A DNA stretch of 64,000 bases. Origin: Buttiauxella sp. B2. GTDB lineage: Bacteria > Pseudomonadota > Gammaproteobacteria > Enterobacterales > Enterobacteriaceae. Numbering within the stretch: position 1 is the first letter of the stretch; each line of letters opens with the position of its first letter. The notes under the pieces are model-generated. The model did no database searches. It was not told where the DNA came from and saw only the letters and a list, made by a program, of their open reading frames with translations. A program made the translations under genes and the position numbers. Location: NCBI RefSeq assembly GCF_006376615.1, contig NZ_VEXQ01000020.1:1-64000 (forward strand), in the 5' to 3' direction. Positions 8,268 to 20,394 of this stretch are shown here, piece after piece.

Positions 8268-10085
8268 TCAGAAGTTATGCCAGAGGGAAACGGAAACTGC
8301 AGGCAGTGACAACTGGTGATTAACGAGCTGTGCATCACCTTCACGCTGTGCCCAGGTTATGCCGCTTAACAGTGGATTCCATGGCAACGTTATGTCGCTT
8401 TGTTCGCCACGATTAATCGCCACCAGCACCCGCTCGTTTTGATAAATGCGCGCAAACACCACAACATCACCGTTAGCATAAATCACCTGGCAACCACCCT
8501 GGCGCAAAGCACGGCTCTTGTGGCGCAACTTTCCTAACCGCTGGTAAAGCGCCAGCAAACCAAGATCCTGCTCAGCAGGGTTCCACAGGAAAGGTTTGCG
8601 GCAGAATGGATCGTTATTGCCATCCAGCCCCACTTCATCACCGTAATAAACGCACGGCACACCTGGCCAGCAATATAGCCATACCACGGCAAGCGGCAAG
8701 CGATCGGCATCTTTGCCAAGGATCGACTTAAATCGTGCCGTGTCATGGCTATCAAGCTGGTTAAACATACGCAGTTGTTGTTGATGAGAAAGGCCTGCAC
8801 GGTATTCATCCATCCACGCCATGCAGGTTTGTGCGTCAATGTGCTGCGGATCGTAGGAAATATCGGTGTTAGCCAGGAAGCCCCATAACGGGAAAGTAAA
8901 GCCGCGGTAGTTCATCGCCGCATCTTCAGCATCAGCCTGCAACCACTGGCGTGCATCGCCAAAATGCTCACCCAACACATAGGCATCAGGCTTAGTTTCT
9001 TTCGCAGAGCGGGTAATACCACTGACATGCTGGAGATTATTTTTCGCCCCGCCTGATTCCCCAAGCATATGCACTACATCCAGCCGCCAGCCGTCGATAC
9101 CCCACGGTTCACGCAGCCAGTGGCGCACGATACTGTCTTCACCCTGATAAATTTCATCAACCAAAGTAGAAGACTGGTAGTCCAGTTTTGGCAGGCTGGA
9201 ATAACCGAGCCAGTCGAGCGCGTGTCCGTCTTCGTTATAACTGTAAAAATCACGCCATGGCGATTGCGGATTGTAGCTCGCCCCTTCGCCATGCGTTTGC
9301 TGCCGGTCAAACCACTGATGAGTATCGCCGCTGTGGTTAAACACACCGTCGAGCATCAGGCGCATACCCTGGCGTTGAGTCTTTTTGAGCAGGCGTAAAA
9401 AGGCATGATCGCCCCCAAACTGCACATCGACGTGACGATAATCCTGAGTATCGTATTTATGTACGCTCGGCGCGGTAAATATCGGATTGAGGTATAGCGC
9501 AGTCACACCCAACGTCTTCAGATAAGGAAGATTTTCACTGATACCATCCAGATCGCCACCATAAAACGTGGATCCACCTGCATCGGCAACTAACGGTTCG
9601 TTCCAGTCACGCAGAATAATGTCGCGTTTTGCTGCGTGGTGATAATAGACCTGATCCTGCTCTGGAGTTCGCTGTTGGCTACGCGCAAAACGATCGGGGA
9701 AAATCTGATAGAAGATCTGATCCTGCACCCACTGCGGGCCATCATCAGGAAGATCAACAGCAAACTGCTCAAGCCGTGCCGGAGGAATAGACCCTAATCC
9801 TTGTGGCGTTAACCAGCGCTGTTTATCCAGCCACAACAATTTAAAGCTGTAGCGGCGGCGTGGTTGCCCTTCAGATAAATCAATAACACCGCGCCAGGCC
9901 ACAACACAGTCATCAGGTGCCGCTTTCTGGCGAGTCATCTGTACCGAGGTTTCTTCGTTATCTTTTTCGTAACGCAGAACTACACGCTGCGGTAAATCAT
10001 CGCCAGAAACCCAAAGCGTGATGTACAACTTGTCTTTACGTGTTTGTATGAAAGGGGGCACCGGAAGGTGCCAGGCATTCAACAT
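8268..10085 (-). CDS. malZ: Maltodextrin glucosidase
   Basis: The 605-residue protein matches E. coli MalZ (604) from its start [12 protein letters not shown]. It is a cytoplasmic GH13 alpha-amylase-family enzyme that removes glucose from the reducing end of maltodextrins. An N-terminal beta-sandwich (about residues 1-115) precedes the catalytic barrel. Family motifs are 'DGVFNHSG', 'GWRLDVVH' with the Asp nucleophile, 'LGEHFG' with the Glu acid/base and '[11 protein letters not shown]'. In this window it stands alone, with its promoter at 10086-10270 where candidate MalT boxes can be seen. It is not in an operon with the genes on either side. Confidence 0.96.
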   Translation of the reverse strand: MLNAWHLPVPPFIQTRKDKLYITLWVSGDDLPQRVVLRYEKDNEETSVQMTRQKAAPDDCVVAWRGVIDLSEGQPRRRYSFKLLWLDKQRWLTPQGLGSIPPARLEQFAVDLPDDGPQWVQDQIFYQIFPDRFARSQQRTPEQDQVYYHHAAKRDIILRDWNEPLVADAGGSTFYGGDLDGISENLPYLKTLGVTALYLNPIFTAPSVHKYDTQDYRHVDVQFGGDHAFLRLLKKTQRQGMRLMLDGVFNHSGDTHQWFDRQQTHGEGASYNPQSPWRDFYSYNEDGHALDWLGYSSLPKLDYQSSTLVDEIYQGEDSIVRHWLREPWGIDGWRLDVVHMLGESGGAKNNLQHVSGITRSAKETKPDAYVLGEHFGDARQWLQADAEDAAMNYRGFTFPLWGFLANTDISYDPQHIDAQTCMAWMDEYRAGLSHQQQLRMFNQLDSHDTARFKSILGKDADRLPLAVVWLYCWPGVPCVYYGDEVGLDGNNDPFCRKPFLWNPAEQDLGLLALYQRLGKLRHKSRALRQGGCQVIYANGDVVVFARIYQNERVLVAINRGEQSDITLPWNPLLSGITWAQREGDAQLVNHQLSLPAVSVSLWHNF

Positions 10086-10163
10086 AATCGTATCCCCAGA
10101 AAATTAATTGACGCCACCTTGCCACAGCGTGAGCCCGTATCACTCCTCATTGTTATTTTTATT

Positions 10164-10186
10164 GGGGGAGGAAAGCGGGGGTGGAG
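10164..10186 (+). promoter_or_regulatory. Candidate pair of MalT boxes before malZ
   Basis: Two G-rich direct repeats, gggggaggaa (10164-10173) and gggggtggag (10177-10186), resemble the MalT consensus GGGGA(T/G)GAGG and are 13 bases apart. They lie about 80-100 bases upstream of malZ, a known MalT-dependent gene in E. coli. The orientation of the boxes relative to the malZ promoter was assigned by eye. A matching half-site (atgagga on the minus strand) occurs at 10143-10150. Confidence 0.5.
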
Positions 10187-10270
10187 AAAATGAACACGTT
10201 TGCTTAATAAGTTTGCGATACCTATAGTGAAAATACTCTCACATTCACGTTCTAATGAAAGGAATTCACC

Positions 10271-10564
10271 ATGAATACTACCCGAACGCTTACCCTGCTT
10301 TTTCTGGCGCTTTACTCTGCCAATACGCTGGCCAGTTCAGCTTACGAATCCTTGCAATTTGGCAAGTATAAGCAGCAAATTGTCAGTGATCTAAAAAAGG
10401 CCTGCCACCCGCAGAAAAAGATAACCGATGAAGAACTGGCGAATAAAATTCTCTCCAATGAGGAGAACAAAGGTTATATCCGTGAGGCGAGAATTGCTCT
10501 GGAGCGTAACAACGAGAAGAACTACTGGGATGCGATAAGCAAAGTGGAATGCCCGGAAATGTAA
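10271..10564 (+). CDS. YicS-family small periplasmic protein
   Basis: A 97-residue exported protein. A signal peptide (MNTTRTLTLLFLALYSANTLA) is followed by a short mature domain with 'SLQFGKYKQQIVSDLKKACHP' and 'IREARIALERNNEKNYWDAISKVECPEM'. The length, the two Cys and the ending closely match E. coli YicS as I remember it; its function is not known. AAAGGA lies 10 bases before the ATG. It is transcribed away from malZ and toward proY. E. coli keeps yicS elsewhere, so this is either a relocated orthologue or a paralogue. Confidence 0.75.
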   Translation: MNTTRTLTLLFLALYSANTLASSAYESLQFGKYKQQIVSDLKKACHPQKKITDEELANKILSNEENKGYIREARIALERNNEKNYWDAISKVECPEM

Positions 10565-10568
10565 GCAA

Positions 10569-10605
10569 GAAGGTGGATGTTGCTTACGTACGCGAGTCCA
10601 CCTTC
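10569..10605. terminator. Hairpin between the yicS-like gene and proY
   Basis: A perfect 9-base inverted repeat (gaaggtgga at 10569-10577, tccaccttc at 10597-10605) lies between two converging genes, directly after the yicS-like stop codon and 9 bases before the proY stop. It lacks a long T run on either strand, so its strength as a terminator is uncertain. Confidence 0.4.
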
Positions 10606-10614
10606 CTACGACGT

Positions 10615-11997
10615 TTAATTCCCGCCGCTGCTTTCGCTTGCAGTCAGGATTTGACGGCGTCTAAACATCCAGCCAACCAGCAGCAAGACAATCCACACGC
10701 AACCAACATACAACGAGATGCGGGTGTCAGGATGCCAGCCAATTAACGCGATGATAAACACCAGGAAGACCAGCCCAACCATCGTGGTTACAACGCCCCC
10801 CGGCACCGGGAATTTCAGCGCTTTGGTATCTTCAGGAGAGAGTTTGCGACGGAAAGCAATCTGCGACAGCAGGATCATTATCCATACCCACACCGTGGCA
10901 AACGTCGCCAGCGAAGCAATCACCAGGAATACATTTTCTGGAATCAGGTAATTCAGAACCACCGCCAGTAATAGTGCGCAGCACATCACCAACACTGTGA
11001 CCCAAGGAATGCCATTACGAGAAGTTTTAGCGAATACTTTCGGGGCACTCCCCTGTTCTGCCATGCCGTGCAACATGCGCCCAACGCCAAACACATCGCT
11101 GTTAATTGCGGACAGTGACGCGGTGATAACCACAAAGTTAAGAATACTTGCCGCGATCGTAATGCCCATATGCTGGAAGGTCAGCACAAATGGACTGCCT
11201 TCAGTACCCACCTGGTTCCACGGATAAATCGACATAATCACAAACAGTGTGCCCACGTAGAACACCAGAATACGTAATGGAACTGAGTTGATAGCGCGTG
11301 GAATCGATTTCTGCGGGTCTTTCGCTTCACCGGCAGTAATACCTATGATTTCAATACCACCGTAAGCAAACATCACCATCTGCAACGACATAATCATGCC
11401 TATCCAGCCGTTGCTAAAGAAGCCACCGTTAGTCCACAAGTTGTGAATGCCCGTCGCCTGGCCGCCGTTACCAATCCCCCACACGATGATGCCAATACCG
11501 GCAGCAATCATGATGATGATGGTGGCAACTTTGAAGAATGAGAACCAGAATTCCAGTTCGCCAAACACTTTCACGCTCATCAGATTGATGGCGCAGATTA
11601 TCAGCACAACGCTCAAAACCCACACCCAATGCGGTACTGCCGGGAACCAGACGCCCATGTAGATGCCGAATGCGGTGACATCGGCAATCGCTACAATCAA
11701 GATCTCAAAACAGTAGGTCCAGCCAGTGATATAACCCGCCAAAGGGCCAAGGTTATCTTGCGCATAACGCGAGAATGAACTGGCGGAAGGGTTATGAACC
11801 GACATCTCGCCAAGCGCTCGCATAATGATATATGCGGCAACCCCGCCGATGATGTAAGCCAGCAATACGCTTGGCCCAGCCATTTTGATTGCGTCCGCCG
11901 AGCCATAAAACAGCCCAGTGCCAATTGCCGAGCCCAACGCCATAAAGCGTATGTGCCGGGTACTCAAGCCGCGCTTGAGTTTATTAGCGTTTTCCAT
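10615..11997 (-). CDS. proY: ProY, amino-acid/proline-specific permease of the APC family
   Basis: The 460-residue inner-membrane transporter has about 12 membrane segments. The start at 11997 ([18 protein letters not shown]) is chosen by alignment with E. coli ProY (457); an in-frame ATG at 12057 would add 20 residues without a counterpart. The APC signature '[20 protein letters not shown]' is at the N-terminus and '[10 protein letters not shown]'-type loop ([18 protein letters not shown]) in the middle. It is annotated in E. coli as a cryptic proline transporter. It lies downstream of brnQ, separated by a terminator hairpin at 12021-12051. Confidence 0.95.
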   Translation of the reverse strand: MENANKLKRGLSTRHIRFMALGSAIGTGLFYGSADAIKMAGPSVLLAYIIGGVAAYIIMRALGEMSVHNPSASSFSRYAQDNLGPLAGYITGWTYCFEILIVAIADVTAFGIYMGVWFPAVPHWVWVLSVVLIICAINLMSVKVFGELEFWFSFFKVATIIIMIAAGIGIIVWGIGNGGQATGIHNLWTNGGFFSNGWIGMIMSLQMVMFAYGGIEIIGITAGEAKDPQKSIPRAINSVPLRILVFYVGTLFVIMSIYPWNQVGTEGSPFVLTFQHMGITIAASILNFVVITASLSAINSDVFGVGRMLHGMAEQGSAPKVFAKTSRNGIPWVTVLVMCCALLLAVVLNYLIPENVFLVIASLATFATVWVWIMILLSQIAFRRKLSPEDTKALKFPVPGGVVTTMVGLVFLVFIIALIGWHPDTRISLYVGCVWIVLLLVGWMFRRRQILTASESSGGN

Positions 11998-12020
11998 TAA
12001 TTCCACATCCTGCTTAACAA

Positions 12021-12051
12021 TAAAAAAACCACGGAGCAAAGCCCCGTGGTT
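12021..12051 (-). terminator. Terminator after brnQ
   Basis: On the minus strand the sequence aaccacgg...ccgtggtt (arms 12027-12034 and 12044-12051) forms a hairpin followed by seven T (complement of 12022-12028). It lies between the brnQ stop (12069) and the proY start (11997). It would reduce read-through into proY, or act as an attenuator if the two are co-transcribed. Confidence 0.75.
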
Positions 12052-12068
12052 AAACAAAATTTAAATTT

Positions 12069-13391
12069 TTAGTGGGCGGCGTGAGCCACCTGTCGCCCTG
12101 CGGCGCGGTCCCATACGATGGTAATAGCCACCATGATGAGGGTCGGAATAACCCAGGCCAGGCCTTGGTCAGACAGCGGTAAACGCGAAGTCCACGCAGG
12201 CAAAATATCACTTATTGCCGAGGCTTTAATACCATCGATAATGCCGAACAATGTGCTGATGAACATTGCCGGTGCGATAACACGCGTTGAGTTATGCCAC
12301 CACGGACGGGTGAAACTCAGCACAACCAGCGCAATACATGGCGGATAAATGGCCGTCAGCACCGGAATTGAAACTTGAATTAAGTGGCTCAATCCGAGGT
12401 TAGACACCACCATTGAGAACAGGCCAAGAATAAACACCAGTGAGCGATAAGACAGCGGCAGATACTGGCTGAAGAACTCAGCACACGCACAAGTCAGGCC
12501 AATCGCCGTAACCATACAAGCCAGGAAAATCAGGGCTGCCAGGAAGAAGCTTCCCGCACTACCGAAGGTATGTGCCACATAAGCATGCAGAATCGCGGCA
12601 CCGTTCGCATTCTGATCAGCAACCAGCGTCGCGCTGTCTGAACCCAGGCGGAACAGAGCCAAGTAAATCAGTGTTAATCCGACACCTGCAATCAGCCCAG
12701 CCCAGATGGTATAGCGAGTCAACAGGCGGGATTCGGTTACGCCACGCGAGCGCGCCGCGTTAACAATCACAATGCCAAACACCAGCGAAGCAAGGGTATC
12801 CATGGTCAGATACCCATTTACAAAGCCGTTGGAAAACGCCGCATTTTGGTACGCCTCAGTGGCCGTACTGATACCACCTGCAGGCCAAAGCATGGCGCCT
12901 GCTGCCAGAATCAGCAGCGCGACAATTTTCACTGGCGCCAGCACATGCCCGACGGTATCCAGCAATTTGCCCGGATAAAGAGAAATGGCGATAACAATGG
13001 CGAAATAAACCAGGCTGTAGATAAACAGCGCCAGTTCACTACTTCCCACCAGCGGCGCAATCCCTACTTCGAAAGAAACGGTAGTTGTACGCGGTGTGGC
13101 AAACAGCGGGCCAACGGACAGATAACAAATGGTTGCCAGCAGCACACCGGCACGGCGGCCAATCGGTGAACTTAAGCTATCAATACCACCACCTACGCGA
13201 GCGATGGCAACAATGGTCAGAACCGGCAGGCCAACAGCCGTCACCAGGAAACCGAGTGACGCAATCCAAACGTGTTCACCCGCTTGTAACCCCACCATCG
13301 GTGGGAAAATGATATTGCCTGCTCCGACAAACAGCGCAAAGGTCATAAACCCTAGTGCGAGGATGTCTCGAGATTTTAAATGATGGGTCAT
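12069..13391 (-). CDS. brnQ: Branched-chain amino acid transporter BrnQ (LIV-II)
   Basis: The 440-residue integral membrane protein matches E. coli BrnQ (439) throughout, from [25 protein letters not shown]. It belongs to the LIVCS family, with about 12 membrane segments, and imports leucine, isoleucine and valine with a cation. Characteristic stretches are '[13 protein letters not shown]', 'GNIIFPP' and '[15 protein letters not shown]'. It stands between proY and phoR as in E. coli. The 408-base upstream region is non-coding and also holds the phoBR terminator. Confidence 0.96.
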   Translation of the reverse strand: MTHHLKSRDILALGFMTFALFVGAGNIIFPPMVGLQAGEHVWIASLGFLVTAVGLPVLTIVAIARVGGGIDSLSSPIGRRAGVLLATICYLSVGPLFATPRTTTVSFEVGIAPLVGSSELALFIYSLVYFAIVIAISLYPGKLLDTVGHVLAPVKIVALLILAAGAMLWPAGGISTATEAYQNAAFSNGFVNGYLTMDTLASLVFGIVIVNAARSRGVTESRLLTRYTIWAGLIAGVGLTLIYLALFRLGSDSATLVADQNANGAAILHAYVAHTFGSAGSFFLAALIFLACMVTAIGLTCACAEFFSQYLPLSYRSLVFILGLFSMVVSNLGLSHLIQVSIPVLTAIYPPCIALVVLSFTRPWWHNSTRVIAPAMFISTLFGIIDGIKASAISDILPAWTSRLPLSDQGLAWVIPTLIMVAITIVWDRAAGRQVAHAAH

Positions 13392-13739
13392 AAAATATTT
13401 GCAGCCTGTGGATGTGTTGTGTTGAAAGTATTCAAATTTTCATGCCCATGAATGCAGCATAAAAGCGGTGATAAGCAGTAACGACAGCGGAAAATCCTTT
13501 CCGGGATCGGTGGAGAAGAATAGTTGTTTGAATTACCACTCATATCCAGTCGGTCTACTAATCACAGGGCGGCAATTAAAACGCTTATAGCGTTTGAAGG
13601 CAAGAAGGGATCTATAAACCAGATTGATATCCTTTAATTAGAGATAAAGTTGGTTGATTAGTTTATTCATAAGAAAATATTATGGTCTTTTGTGCGGTTA
13701 AATTACAAACAATTAAGAGTTTTTTATTAAAAAACGAAC
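13392..13739. other. Intergenic region upstream of brnQ
   Basis: About 350 AT-rich bases with no convincing open frame. A short inverted repeat (aaacgc ttata gcgttt, about 13579-13595) and an AT-rich one (gttttttattaaaaaac, about 13720-13736) are present. The brnQ promoter must lie here; I could not pick a confident -35/-10 pair. Confidence 0.4.
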
Positions 13740-13771
13740 AAAAAAAACACAGGCCAGAATTCTGACCTGTG
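13740..13771 (-). terminator. Terminator of the phoBR operon
   Basis: Read on the minus strand, an inverted repeat with arms cacagg/cctgtg and an extended centre around gaattc (13748-13771) is followed by a run of T (complement of 13740-13747). It lies 28 bases beyond the phoR stop codon. Confidence 0.8.
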
Positions 13772-13799
13772 GAAAGTTATTTTTACGAATGTGATTAAA

Positions 13800-15107
13800 C
13801 TACTCTGCCTGAACCACTTTCTCACTGACGATTAAGCGATCTGGCATCACAAAGGAAAACGTCGAGCCTTTGCCCATCTGGCTTTCGATATTCAGACGCG
13901 CATCGTGATGGCTCAAAGCATGCTTCACTATTGCAAGCCCCAACCCACTGCCGCCTGTTTGCCGTGAACGTGCCTTATCAACCCGGTAAAAACGCTCGGT
14001 CAGACGCGGAATATGTTCTGCTGAAATTCCTGGACCACTATCCGCAACGCTAAAGCCCACGCCGCCTGCAACTCGCTTCCAGCACACCGTAATATGCGTG
14101 CCTTCTGGCGTATGATTTACCGCGTTATAAACGAGGTTAGAGATAGCACTACGTAGCTGTTCTTCGTTACCAAACACTTTCAGAGTGGGATCGATATCAA
14201 ATTGAAGTGTATGTCTTTGCTGGCTGAGGGTCTGCGCTTCACGTTCCACCACACGCAGCATCAATGGCACATCAATCTTTTCATTGAGCACCATCGCAGG
14301 AGCCGCTTCAATTTTTGATAACGTCAGAAGTTGCTTAACCAACCCTTCCATGCGCGAGGTTTGCTCACGCATGGTGCTGAGAGCTTTCTCACGAAGCGGC
14401 CCTTCAAGCGTCTGGTCCTGCATCATCTCAAGATAACCCTGCAACACGGTCAGCGGTGTACGCAATTCATGGCTTACATTGGCAAAGAAGTTACGACGAG
14501 CCCCTTCAAGTTGGTGCATCTGAGTAACATCTCGCGCCACCAGCAGCCACTGTTCGTCGCTGTAGGGCATAACGCGAAACTCCAGATGGCGACCGTTGTT
14601 GAGCACCAGCGTCAAAGGGCGAGAAAAATCTTTTTGCGACAAATAGCGGGTAAATTCTGGATAACGTAATAAGTTAAGGATGTTCTGCCCGTTATCGTCC
14701 GGCCAGCGCAACCCCAACAACTGCTGAGCAAGACCGTTACACCAAAAGATTGTCCCTTCTTCGGTAGTCAGAACCACAGCATCTGGCAACGACTCCGCAC
14801 CGCTGCGAAAGCGTTTGATCAGACTCCCCAGCTCTTTACGGCGCTTTTTATTACGTAACTGCATCTGGTGAAGGCCGTACAACAACGGGTCCCAACTCCC
14901 GCGTCCGGGCGGTGGTGTCATGCTGCGATCAACCCACAGCCACCACGACAAACGCAGTAAATTCCAGAAATGCCATACCAGCAGTCCAGTGACTGCCAGC
15001 AATAAAAACCAAGGCAAATGGCCAAAAATAAGACCTAAAATGGCGGCTGGAATGCAACAGAGCACAAGCTCCAGCACAAGCCTTTTCCATGACAACCGTT
15101 CCAGCAC
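13800..15107 (-). CDS. phoR: Phosphate-regulon sensor histidine kinase PhoR
   Basis: The 435-residue protein (E. coli 431) starts [16 protein letters not shown], with two hydrophobic segments near the N-terminus and then a basic cytoplasmic region. A PAS domain (about residues 95-190) precedes the kinase core. The phosphorylated His is in '[13 protein letters not shown]', and the ATP-binding N, G1 and G2 boxes appear as '[11 protein letters not shown]', 'DSGPGI' and '[14 protein letters not shown]'. PhoR reads phosphate status through the Pst transporter and PhoU and phosphorylates PhoB. It is co-transcribed with phoB, 22 bases upstream. Confidence 0.97.
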   Translation of the reverse strand: MLERLSWKRLVLELVLCCIPAAILGLIFGHLPWFLLLAVTGLLVWHFWNLLRLSWWLWVDRSMTPPPGRGSWDPLLYGLHQMQLRNKKRRKELGSLIKRFRSGAESLPDAVVLTTEEGTIFWCNGLAQQLLGLRWPDDNGQNILNLLRYPEFTRYLSQKDFSRPLTLVLNNGRHLEFRVMPYSDEQWLLVARDVTQMHQLEGARRNFFANVSHELRTPLTVLQGYLEMMQDQTLEGPLREKALSTMREQTSRMEGLVKQLLTLSKIEAAPAMVLNEKIDVPLMLRVVEREAQTLSQQRHTLQFDIDPTLKVFGNEEQLRSAISNLVYNAVNHTPEGTHITVCWKRVAGGVGFSVADSGPGISAEHIPRLTERFYRVDKARSRQTGGSGLGLAIVKHALSHHDARLNIESQMGKGSTFSFVMPDRLIVSEKVVQAE

Positions 15108-15129
15108 GCATCACTCTCCTGACAAGGAA

Positions 15130-15819
15130 TTAAAAGCGGGTTGAGAACCGATAACCCGTACCGCGTACTGTCTGTACCATTCTGTCATGTTCACTGTGTT
15201 CGAGCGCTTTGCGTAACCGTCGAATATGTACATCCACTGTTCGGTCTTCGACATAAACATTGGTGCCCCATACATGATTAAGCAATTGTTCACGGCTATA
15301 CACACGCTCTGGATGCGTCATAAAGAAGTGTAACAATTTGAATTCTGTTGGCCCCATATCCAATGGGTTTTCACCCGCCATCACGCGATGTGATGAGGGG
15401 TCGAGACTCAAACCATGCATCTCAATCACCTCTTCCACCGCCATCGGAGAGATTCGACGCATCACAGCTTTAATGCGTGCCACCAACTCCTTCGGGGAAA
15501 ACGGTTTTGTAATATAGTCATCAGCCCCAACTTCAAGGCCCCGCACGCGGTCTTCTTCTTCACCACGCGCAGTCAGCATCATCACCGGTATTTCACGTGT
15601 CAGCGCTTCACGTTTCAAGTGCTTGATAAACTGAATACCGGAACCGCCAGGTAACATCCAGTCCAGCAATATCAAGTCAGGGAAGGGTTCGATAAGCAGA
15701 TTGACTGCACTGTCATAATCTTCCGCTTCTACAGGCTGAAAACCGTTTTGCTCAAGCACAAAGCTCACCATTTCACGGATTGGAGCTTCATCTTCTACGA
15801 CTAAAATACGCTTCGCCAT
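15130..15819 (-). CDS. phoB: Phosphate-regulon response regulator PhoB
   Basis: The 229-residue OmpR-family regulator is the same length as E. coli PhoB. The receiver domain has the acidic pair in 'VVEDEAPI', the phosphorylated Asp53 in '[10 protein letters not shown]' and Lys in '[10 protein letters not shown]'. The C-terminal winged helix contains '[14 protein letters not shown]'. When phosphorylated by PhoR it binds Pho boxes. One such box overlaps its own promoter (15871-15899), giving autoregulation, and another precedes phoE in this window. Confidence 0.98.
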   Translation of the reverse strand: MAKRILVVEDEAPIREMVSFVLEQNGFQPVEAEDYDSAVNLLIEPFPDLILLDWMLPGGSGIQFIKHLKREALTREIPVMMLTARGEEEDRVRGLEVGADDYITKPFSPKELVARIKAVMRRISPMAVEEVIEMHGLSLDPSSHRVMAGENPLDMGPTEFKLLHFFMTHPERVYSREQLLNHVWGTNVYVEDRTVDVHIRRLRKALEHSEHDRMVQTVRGTGYRFSTRF

Positions 15820-15870
15820 GATTCGCCTTGCTCAAGTAATAATTATTGTTGTTTCAATGCGGCGCCATTA

Positions 15871-15899
15871 TGCGTCAGATTTATGACAGATTTATGAAA
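15871..15899 (-). promoter_or_regulatory. Pho box of the phoB promoter
   Basis: On the minus strand the sequence ttcataaatctgtcataaat followed by ctgacgca gives two repeats related to CTGTCATAAAT, spaced as in a PhoB-binding site. It lies about 50-80 bases before the phoB start and is almost identical to the E. coli phoB Pho box as I remember it. Confidence 0.85.
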
Positions 15900-16007
15900 T
15901 ACATGACTGCCAGATGACTCATCACGTTGAATTATGACACTGAGTTATGCCGTTATTCCGTATCCGTTTTATAATCGCGGCTACGTTTTTGAATCTCGGG
16001 ACAAGTC

Positions 16008-17225
16008 ATGCGCATTATTCACACATCAGATTGGCATCTTGGACAAAATTTTTATACCAAAAGCCGAGGGCCAGAGCACCAGGCTTTTCTTGAATGGTTG
16101 CTCAAAGCCGCAGTCGAGCATGATGTGGATGCCATAATTGTCGCGGGAGATATTTTTGATACCGGTTCCCCACCAAGTTACGCGCGCGAGCTGTATAACC
16201 GCTTTGTGGTACAACTCCAGGCGACGGGGTGTTCCCTCGTGATACTGGCGGGAAATCATGACTCTGTCGCTACCCTGAACGAATCCCGCGAACTGCTGGC
16301 ATGCCTGAACACGTATGTTATTGCCAGTGCGCGTCATGACGTCAGTCAGCAAGCAATCGTGCTCAATACCAAAAATGGCCAGCCGGGTGCCATTCTCTGC
16401 CCGATTCCATTTCTGCGACCGCGTGATATTCAAAGCAGCCAGGCGGGATTATCCGGCCATGAAAAGCAGCGTTCATTAATGGAAGCTATCAGCGAACATT
16501 ATCAGCATTGCTACAACGCAGCCTGCGAGTTGCGTGCTGATGCGAAGCTACCGATTATCGCCACCGGACATTTAACGACGGTCGGTGTGACCAAAAGCGA
16601 TGCGGTACGCGATATCTATATTGGTACGCTTGATGCCTTCCCGGCGCAACATTTCCCCCAGGCTGATTATATTGCGCTTGGCCATATTCACCGTGCGCAA
16701 TTAATTGGCGGCACCGAACATATCCGTTACAGCGGCTCCCCGATTCCTTTGAGCTTTGACGAAACGGGCAAGACCAAAAGCGTTTATCTGGTTGAGTTTA
16801 CTGAAGGTAAACTTCATGAAGTTACCGCGCTGAATGTACCAGTCAGCCAGCCTTTGGCGGTTATCAAAGGTTCACTGAGCGAAATTGAACAACAACTTGC
16901 CCAATGGCGCGATGCACCAGCTGAACCCAAAGTGTGGCTGGATATTGAAATTGCCACTGATGAATATCTGCATGATTCGCAGCGCCATATTCAACAGCTC
17001 ACTGAAACACTGCCCGTTGAAGTGGTGCTGTTGCGCCGCAGTCGTGAGCAGCGTGAACGTGTTATCGCCCAGCAGCATAAAGAAACATTGAGTGAACTGA
17101 CGGTTGAAGAAGTTTTCGAGCGTCGTCTGGTTCAGGAAGAAACCACGCAAGAACGCGCACAACGCTTGCGCACCCTGTTTGCCCAAACGGTGGCGAGCCT
17201 GCATGACGCAGAGGAGCAAGCATGA
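16008..17225 (+). CDS. sbcD: Nuclease SbcCD subunit D
   Basis: The 405-residue protein ([15 protein letters not shown]) is the Mre11-type nuclease subunit of SbcCD, which cuts hairpins and protein-blocked DNA ends. All five phosphodiesterase motifs are visible: 'SDWHLG', 'VAGDIFDTG', 'LAGNHDS', 'ATGHLT' and 'ALGHIHRAQ'; these hold two Mn2+ ions. The C-terminal extension contacts SbcC. Its stop codon overlaps the sbcC start in ATGA (17222-17225), which suggests coupled translation. It is divergent from phoB, as in E. coli. Confidence 0.97.
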   Translation: MRIIHTSDWHLGQNFYTKSRGPEHQAFLEWLLKAAVEHDVDAIIVAGDIFDTGSPPSYARELYNRFVVQLQATGCSLVILAGNHDSVATLNESRELLACLNTYVIASARHDVSQQAIVLNTKNGQPGAILCPIPFLRPRDIQSSQAGLSGHEKQRSLMEAISEHYQHCYNAACELRADAKLPIIATGHLTTVGVTKSDAVRDIYIGTLDAFPAQHFPQADYIALGHIHRAQLIGGTEHIRYSGSPIPLSFDETGKTKSVYLVEFTEGKLHEVTALNVPVSQPLAVIKGSLSEIEQQLAQWRDAPAEPKVWLDIEIATDEYLHDSQRHIQQLTETLPVEVVLLRRSREQRERVIAQQHKETLSELTVEEVFERRLVQEETTQERAQRLRTLFAQTVASLHDAEEQA

Positions 17226-20200
17226 AAATCCTCAGCCTGCGGTTAAAAAACCTGAACTCCCTGAAAGGGGAATGGAAAATTGATTTCACCAGCGAACCCT
17301 TTGCCAGCAATGGTTTGTTTGCGATTACCGGGCCAACCGGTGCCGGGAAAACCACACTACTGGATGCTATCTGCCTCGCGCTTTATCACAAAACCCCACG
17401 TCTCAATACTGTCTCCCAATCGCAGAATGATTTGATGACGCGCGACACCGCCGAATGTCTGGCGGAGGTCGAGTTTGAAGTTAAAGGCGTTGCCTACCGT
17501 GCATTCTGGAGCCAGAACCGCGCGCGCAATGCGGTAAACGGGAATCTGCAAGCTCCTCGAGTGGAACTGGCCGAAGTCGCCAGTGGCAAAATAGTTGCCG
17601 ATAAAGTTAAAGATAAACTCGATATCACCGCCAAATTAACTGGGCTAGATTACGACCGTTTTACTCGTTCGATGATGCTTTCCCAGGGCCAATTTGCCGC
17701 ATTTTTAAATGCTGATGCCAATGACCGCGCTTCATTGCTTGAAGAACTGACTGGCACCGAAATTTACGGCACCGTTTCTGCGGCAGTGTTCGAAAACCAT
17801 AAAAATGTTCGTAGCCAACTTGAGAACCTGCAAGCGCAGGCCGCTGGTGTCGCACTGTTGAGTGAAGAGCAACGCCAGCAGCTTTCTGTGAGTTTGCAGG
17901 TACTGACTTCAGAAGAAAAATTACAGCTCGCGGAACAACTTAAACTCCAACAGCATCAACAATGGTTAAGCCAGCTTTCGCAACTGACACAGAACCATTC
18001 GCAAACCGAACAGGCACGGAATGCAGCAGCACGAGCCATTGAAGAAGCGGCACCGCTATTAGAAAAACTGACACGCGCACAGCCTGCGGAGAAACTTCGC
18101 CCTGACTGGCAACGCCTACAAGAACTTCAGGCTACGCTGCAAAAAATTCGCATCCAGACTGAAGAAGTGAATACTCGCTTACGTCAGGCGACCGTCCGTC
18201 GTCAGCAAACGCGACTTGCAGCAGCAAGCCAGGCGGCAAAACTGGCGCTAGAAAACACACAGCTTCAGGAGTGGCTCAAAACTCATGACAGTTATCGTCT
18301 ATGGGGTTCTGAGTTGGCGGGCTGGCGCATGGCTTTCAGCCAACAACAACGAGATACATCTCAGCTTCAAACCTTGCAGAGCGATATCGAAGCCTGCCAG
18401 AAAAAGCTGGGGCTGCTGCCAGTTGTAGAGTTGTCTCTAAATACGGACGAAGTGAGTGCTCATTTACATGCGACGATTGCCGCACGCCCTCAGCGCCAGC
18501 AACTTGCCACGCTACAACCGCAGCTTTCATCACTTCTCAAGCGTAAAACGCAGCAGCAACAAGACCTCGCCACGCTTGAGAAACTGATTGCTCAGGGCGA
18601 TGCGGAACTGGCACTCAAACGCCAGCAATATAAAGAACGCCGCCAGCATGAGAGTGACCTGGAGAAAGTCTGTGAGCAGGAATTGCGCATAGTCAGCCTG
18701 GAAGCTGAACGCGCCCATTTGCAGCCCGATCAACCCTGTCCACTGTGCGGCTCCACGCAACATCCGGCGGTGGCGGATTACCAGGCGATACAACCAGGTG
18801 AAAACCAGCAACGGCTTGCAGCGCTAAAACAAGAGGTGGCAAGCCTTGCGGAAGCAGGCTTTGCGATAAAAGGCCAGCTTGATTCCCAGCGCAAACAACG
18901 TGAAAACCTTATCGGTGCAATCACTGCACTGGATGAGGAAGAAACCGCACTGCGTTTACGCTGGCAACAACTGTGCGCCAGTCTGCAACTCGCCATGACG
19001 CCAGAAGATGATCTTCAACAATGGCTGGAAAGCGAAGAGCAACGCGAACAGCAATTGCATCAACTCACTCAGCGCATCGCTATGGAAGAGCAACTTGCGC
19101 AAACGCGAGCTCAATACGGCAAACTTGCCGCGCAGATAACTTCCCAGCGCGCAGCACTAAACACCGCACTCGAAAATGTCGGTTTGCAACATCCCGCTCC
19201 GGGTGAGGAAAATACCTGGCTTGCAGAGCGCCAACAAGAATCGCAGCAATGGCAGTTGCGCCACGAACAGCTTCCACGTTTACAGCAGCAATTAACCACG
19301 CTGGAAAGTGTGCTCAGCGCGTTAATTGACGACAGCAGCGAGCCGACATCATTATCCGAAAGTGAACAAATATCGGCATTACAGAACTGGCATAGCCTGC
19401 ATAGTGATTGCATAGCGCTGGAAAGCCAGTGGCAGACACTGCAACAGCAGCTTCAGCAGGAAGAAACTCGCGTCGCTCAGGCAAACGAGCGATTCCTGAA
19501 TGCGCTGGCCGCCAGCCCGTTCACTGACGTGGAAACATTCCAGGCCGCATTACTGGAAGAAAATGAACGCCAGCATCTCGAGCTAAAAAAACAACAGCTC
19601 GAGCAACAACATCAACAGCAAACTATTCTCTTCCAACAAGCTGAAAAAGCGCTAACAGAACACCGTGCAGCGCGCCCGGAAACGTTGGCCCTGGATGTTG
19701 AACTGAGTTTGCTGCAAGAACAACTGGCGCAATGCAACCAACGACTGCGAGAGAACACCACGCAGCAGGGGCAAATTCAGCAACAGCTACGCCATGACGA
19801 GGAAAACCGTCAGCGCCAACAAGGGCTGATGCAAGCGATTGTTGAATGCCATCAACAAGTCGAAGATTGGGGCTATCTCAATGCCCTGATTGGCTCGAAA
19901 GAAGGCGATAAATTCCGTAAATTTGCACAAGGGCTGACGCTCGACAATCTGGTGTGGCTGGCGAACAACCAGCTCAACCGTTTACATGGTCGTTATTTGC
20001 TGCAACGCAAAGACAGTGAAGCGCTGGAATTGCAGGTGGTGGATACGTGGCAGGCCGATGCGGTGCGTGATACGCGCACACTTTCTGGCGGTGAGAGCTT
20101 CCTGGTTAGCCTGGCACTAGCGCTGGCACTTTCCGATTTGGTGAGCCATAAAACGCGTATCGACTCACTGTTCCTTGATGAAGGTTTTGGCACGTTGGAT

Positions 20201-20377
20201 GCCGAAACGCTAGACACCGCGCTGGATGCACTCGACACATTGAATGCCAGCGGTAAAACCATTGGCGTGATAAGCCATGTCGAGGCGATGAAAGAACGCA
20301 TTCCGGTTCAAATTAAGGTGAAGAAGATCAACGGATTGGGTGTTAGTCGGTTGGCAAAAGAGTTTGCGGTCGAGTAA
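17222..20377 (+). CDS. sbcC: Nuclease SbcCD subunit C (SMC-like ATPase)
   Basis: The 1051-residue Rad50-type ATPase has Walker A '[14 protein letters not shown]' at about residues 37-50. A long coiled coil rich in Gln, Glu and Leu follows, with the zinc-hook CxxC ('[10 protein letters not shown]', about residue 506) at its midpoint. The ABC signature '[17 protein letters not shown]' is at about 957 and Walker B '[12 protein letters not shown]' at about 980. It drives opening and positioning of DNA for SbcD. Length and layout match E. coli SbcC (1048). Some parts of the coil are poorly conserved, as is normal for this protein. E. coli has araJ after sbcC; here mak follows directly. Confidence 0.97.
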   Translation: MKILSLRLKNLNSLKGEWKIDFTSEPFASNGLFAITGPTGAGKTTLLDAICLALYHKTPRLNTVSQSQNDLMTRDTAECLAEVEFEVKGVAYRAFWSQNRARNAVNGNLQAPRVELAEVASGKIVADKVKDKLDITAKLTGLDYDRFTRSMMLSQGQFAAFLNADANDRASLLEELTGTEIYGTVSAAVFENHKNVRSQLENLQAQAAGVALLSEEQRQQLSVSLQVLTSEEKLQLAEQLKLQQHQQWLSQLSQLTQNHSQTEQARNAAARAIEEAAPLLEKLTRAQPAEKLRPDWQRLQELQATLQKIRIQTEEVNTRLRQATVRRQQTRLAAASQAAKLALENTQLQEWLKTHDSYRLWGSELAGWRMAFSQQQRDTSQLQTLQSDIEACQKKLGLLPVVELSLNTDEVSAHLHATIAARPQRQQLATLQPQLSSLLKRKTQQQQDLATLEKLIAQGDAELALKRQQYKERRQHESDLEKVCEQELRIVSLEAERAHLQPDQPCPLCGSTQHPAVADYQAIQPGENQQRLAALKQEVASLAEAGFAIKGQLDSQRKQRENLIGAITALDEEETALRLRWQQLCASLQLAMTPEDDLQQWLESEEQREQQLHQLTQRIAMEEQLAQTRAQYGKLAAQITSQRAALNTALENVGLQHPAPGEENTWLAERQQESQQWQLRHEQLPRLQQQLTTLESVLSALIDDSSEPTSLSESEQISALQNWHSLHSDCIALESQWQTLQQQLQQEETRVAQANERFLNALAASPFTDVETFQAALLEENERQHLELKKQQLEQQHQQQTILFQQAEKALTEHRAARPETLALDVELSLLQEQLAQCNQRLRENTTQQGQIQQQLRHDEENRQRQQGLMQAIVECHQQVEDWGYLNALIGSKEGDKFRKFAQGLTLDNLVWLANNQLNRLHGRYLLQRKDSEALELQVVDTWQADAVRDTRTLSGGESFLVSLALALALSDLVSHKTRIDSLFLDEGFGTLDAETLDTALDALDTLNASGKTIGVISHVEAMKERIPVQIKVKKINGLGVSRLAKEFAVE

Positions 20378-20394
20378 TTTTTTGTCGAGGGTAA

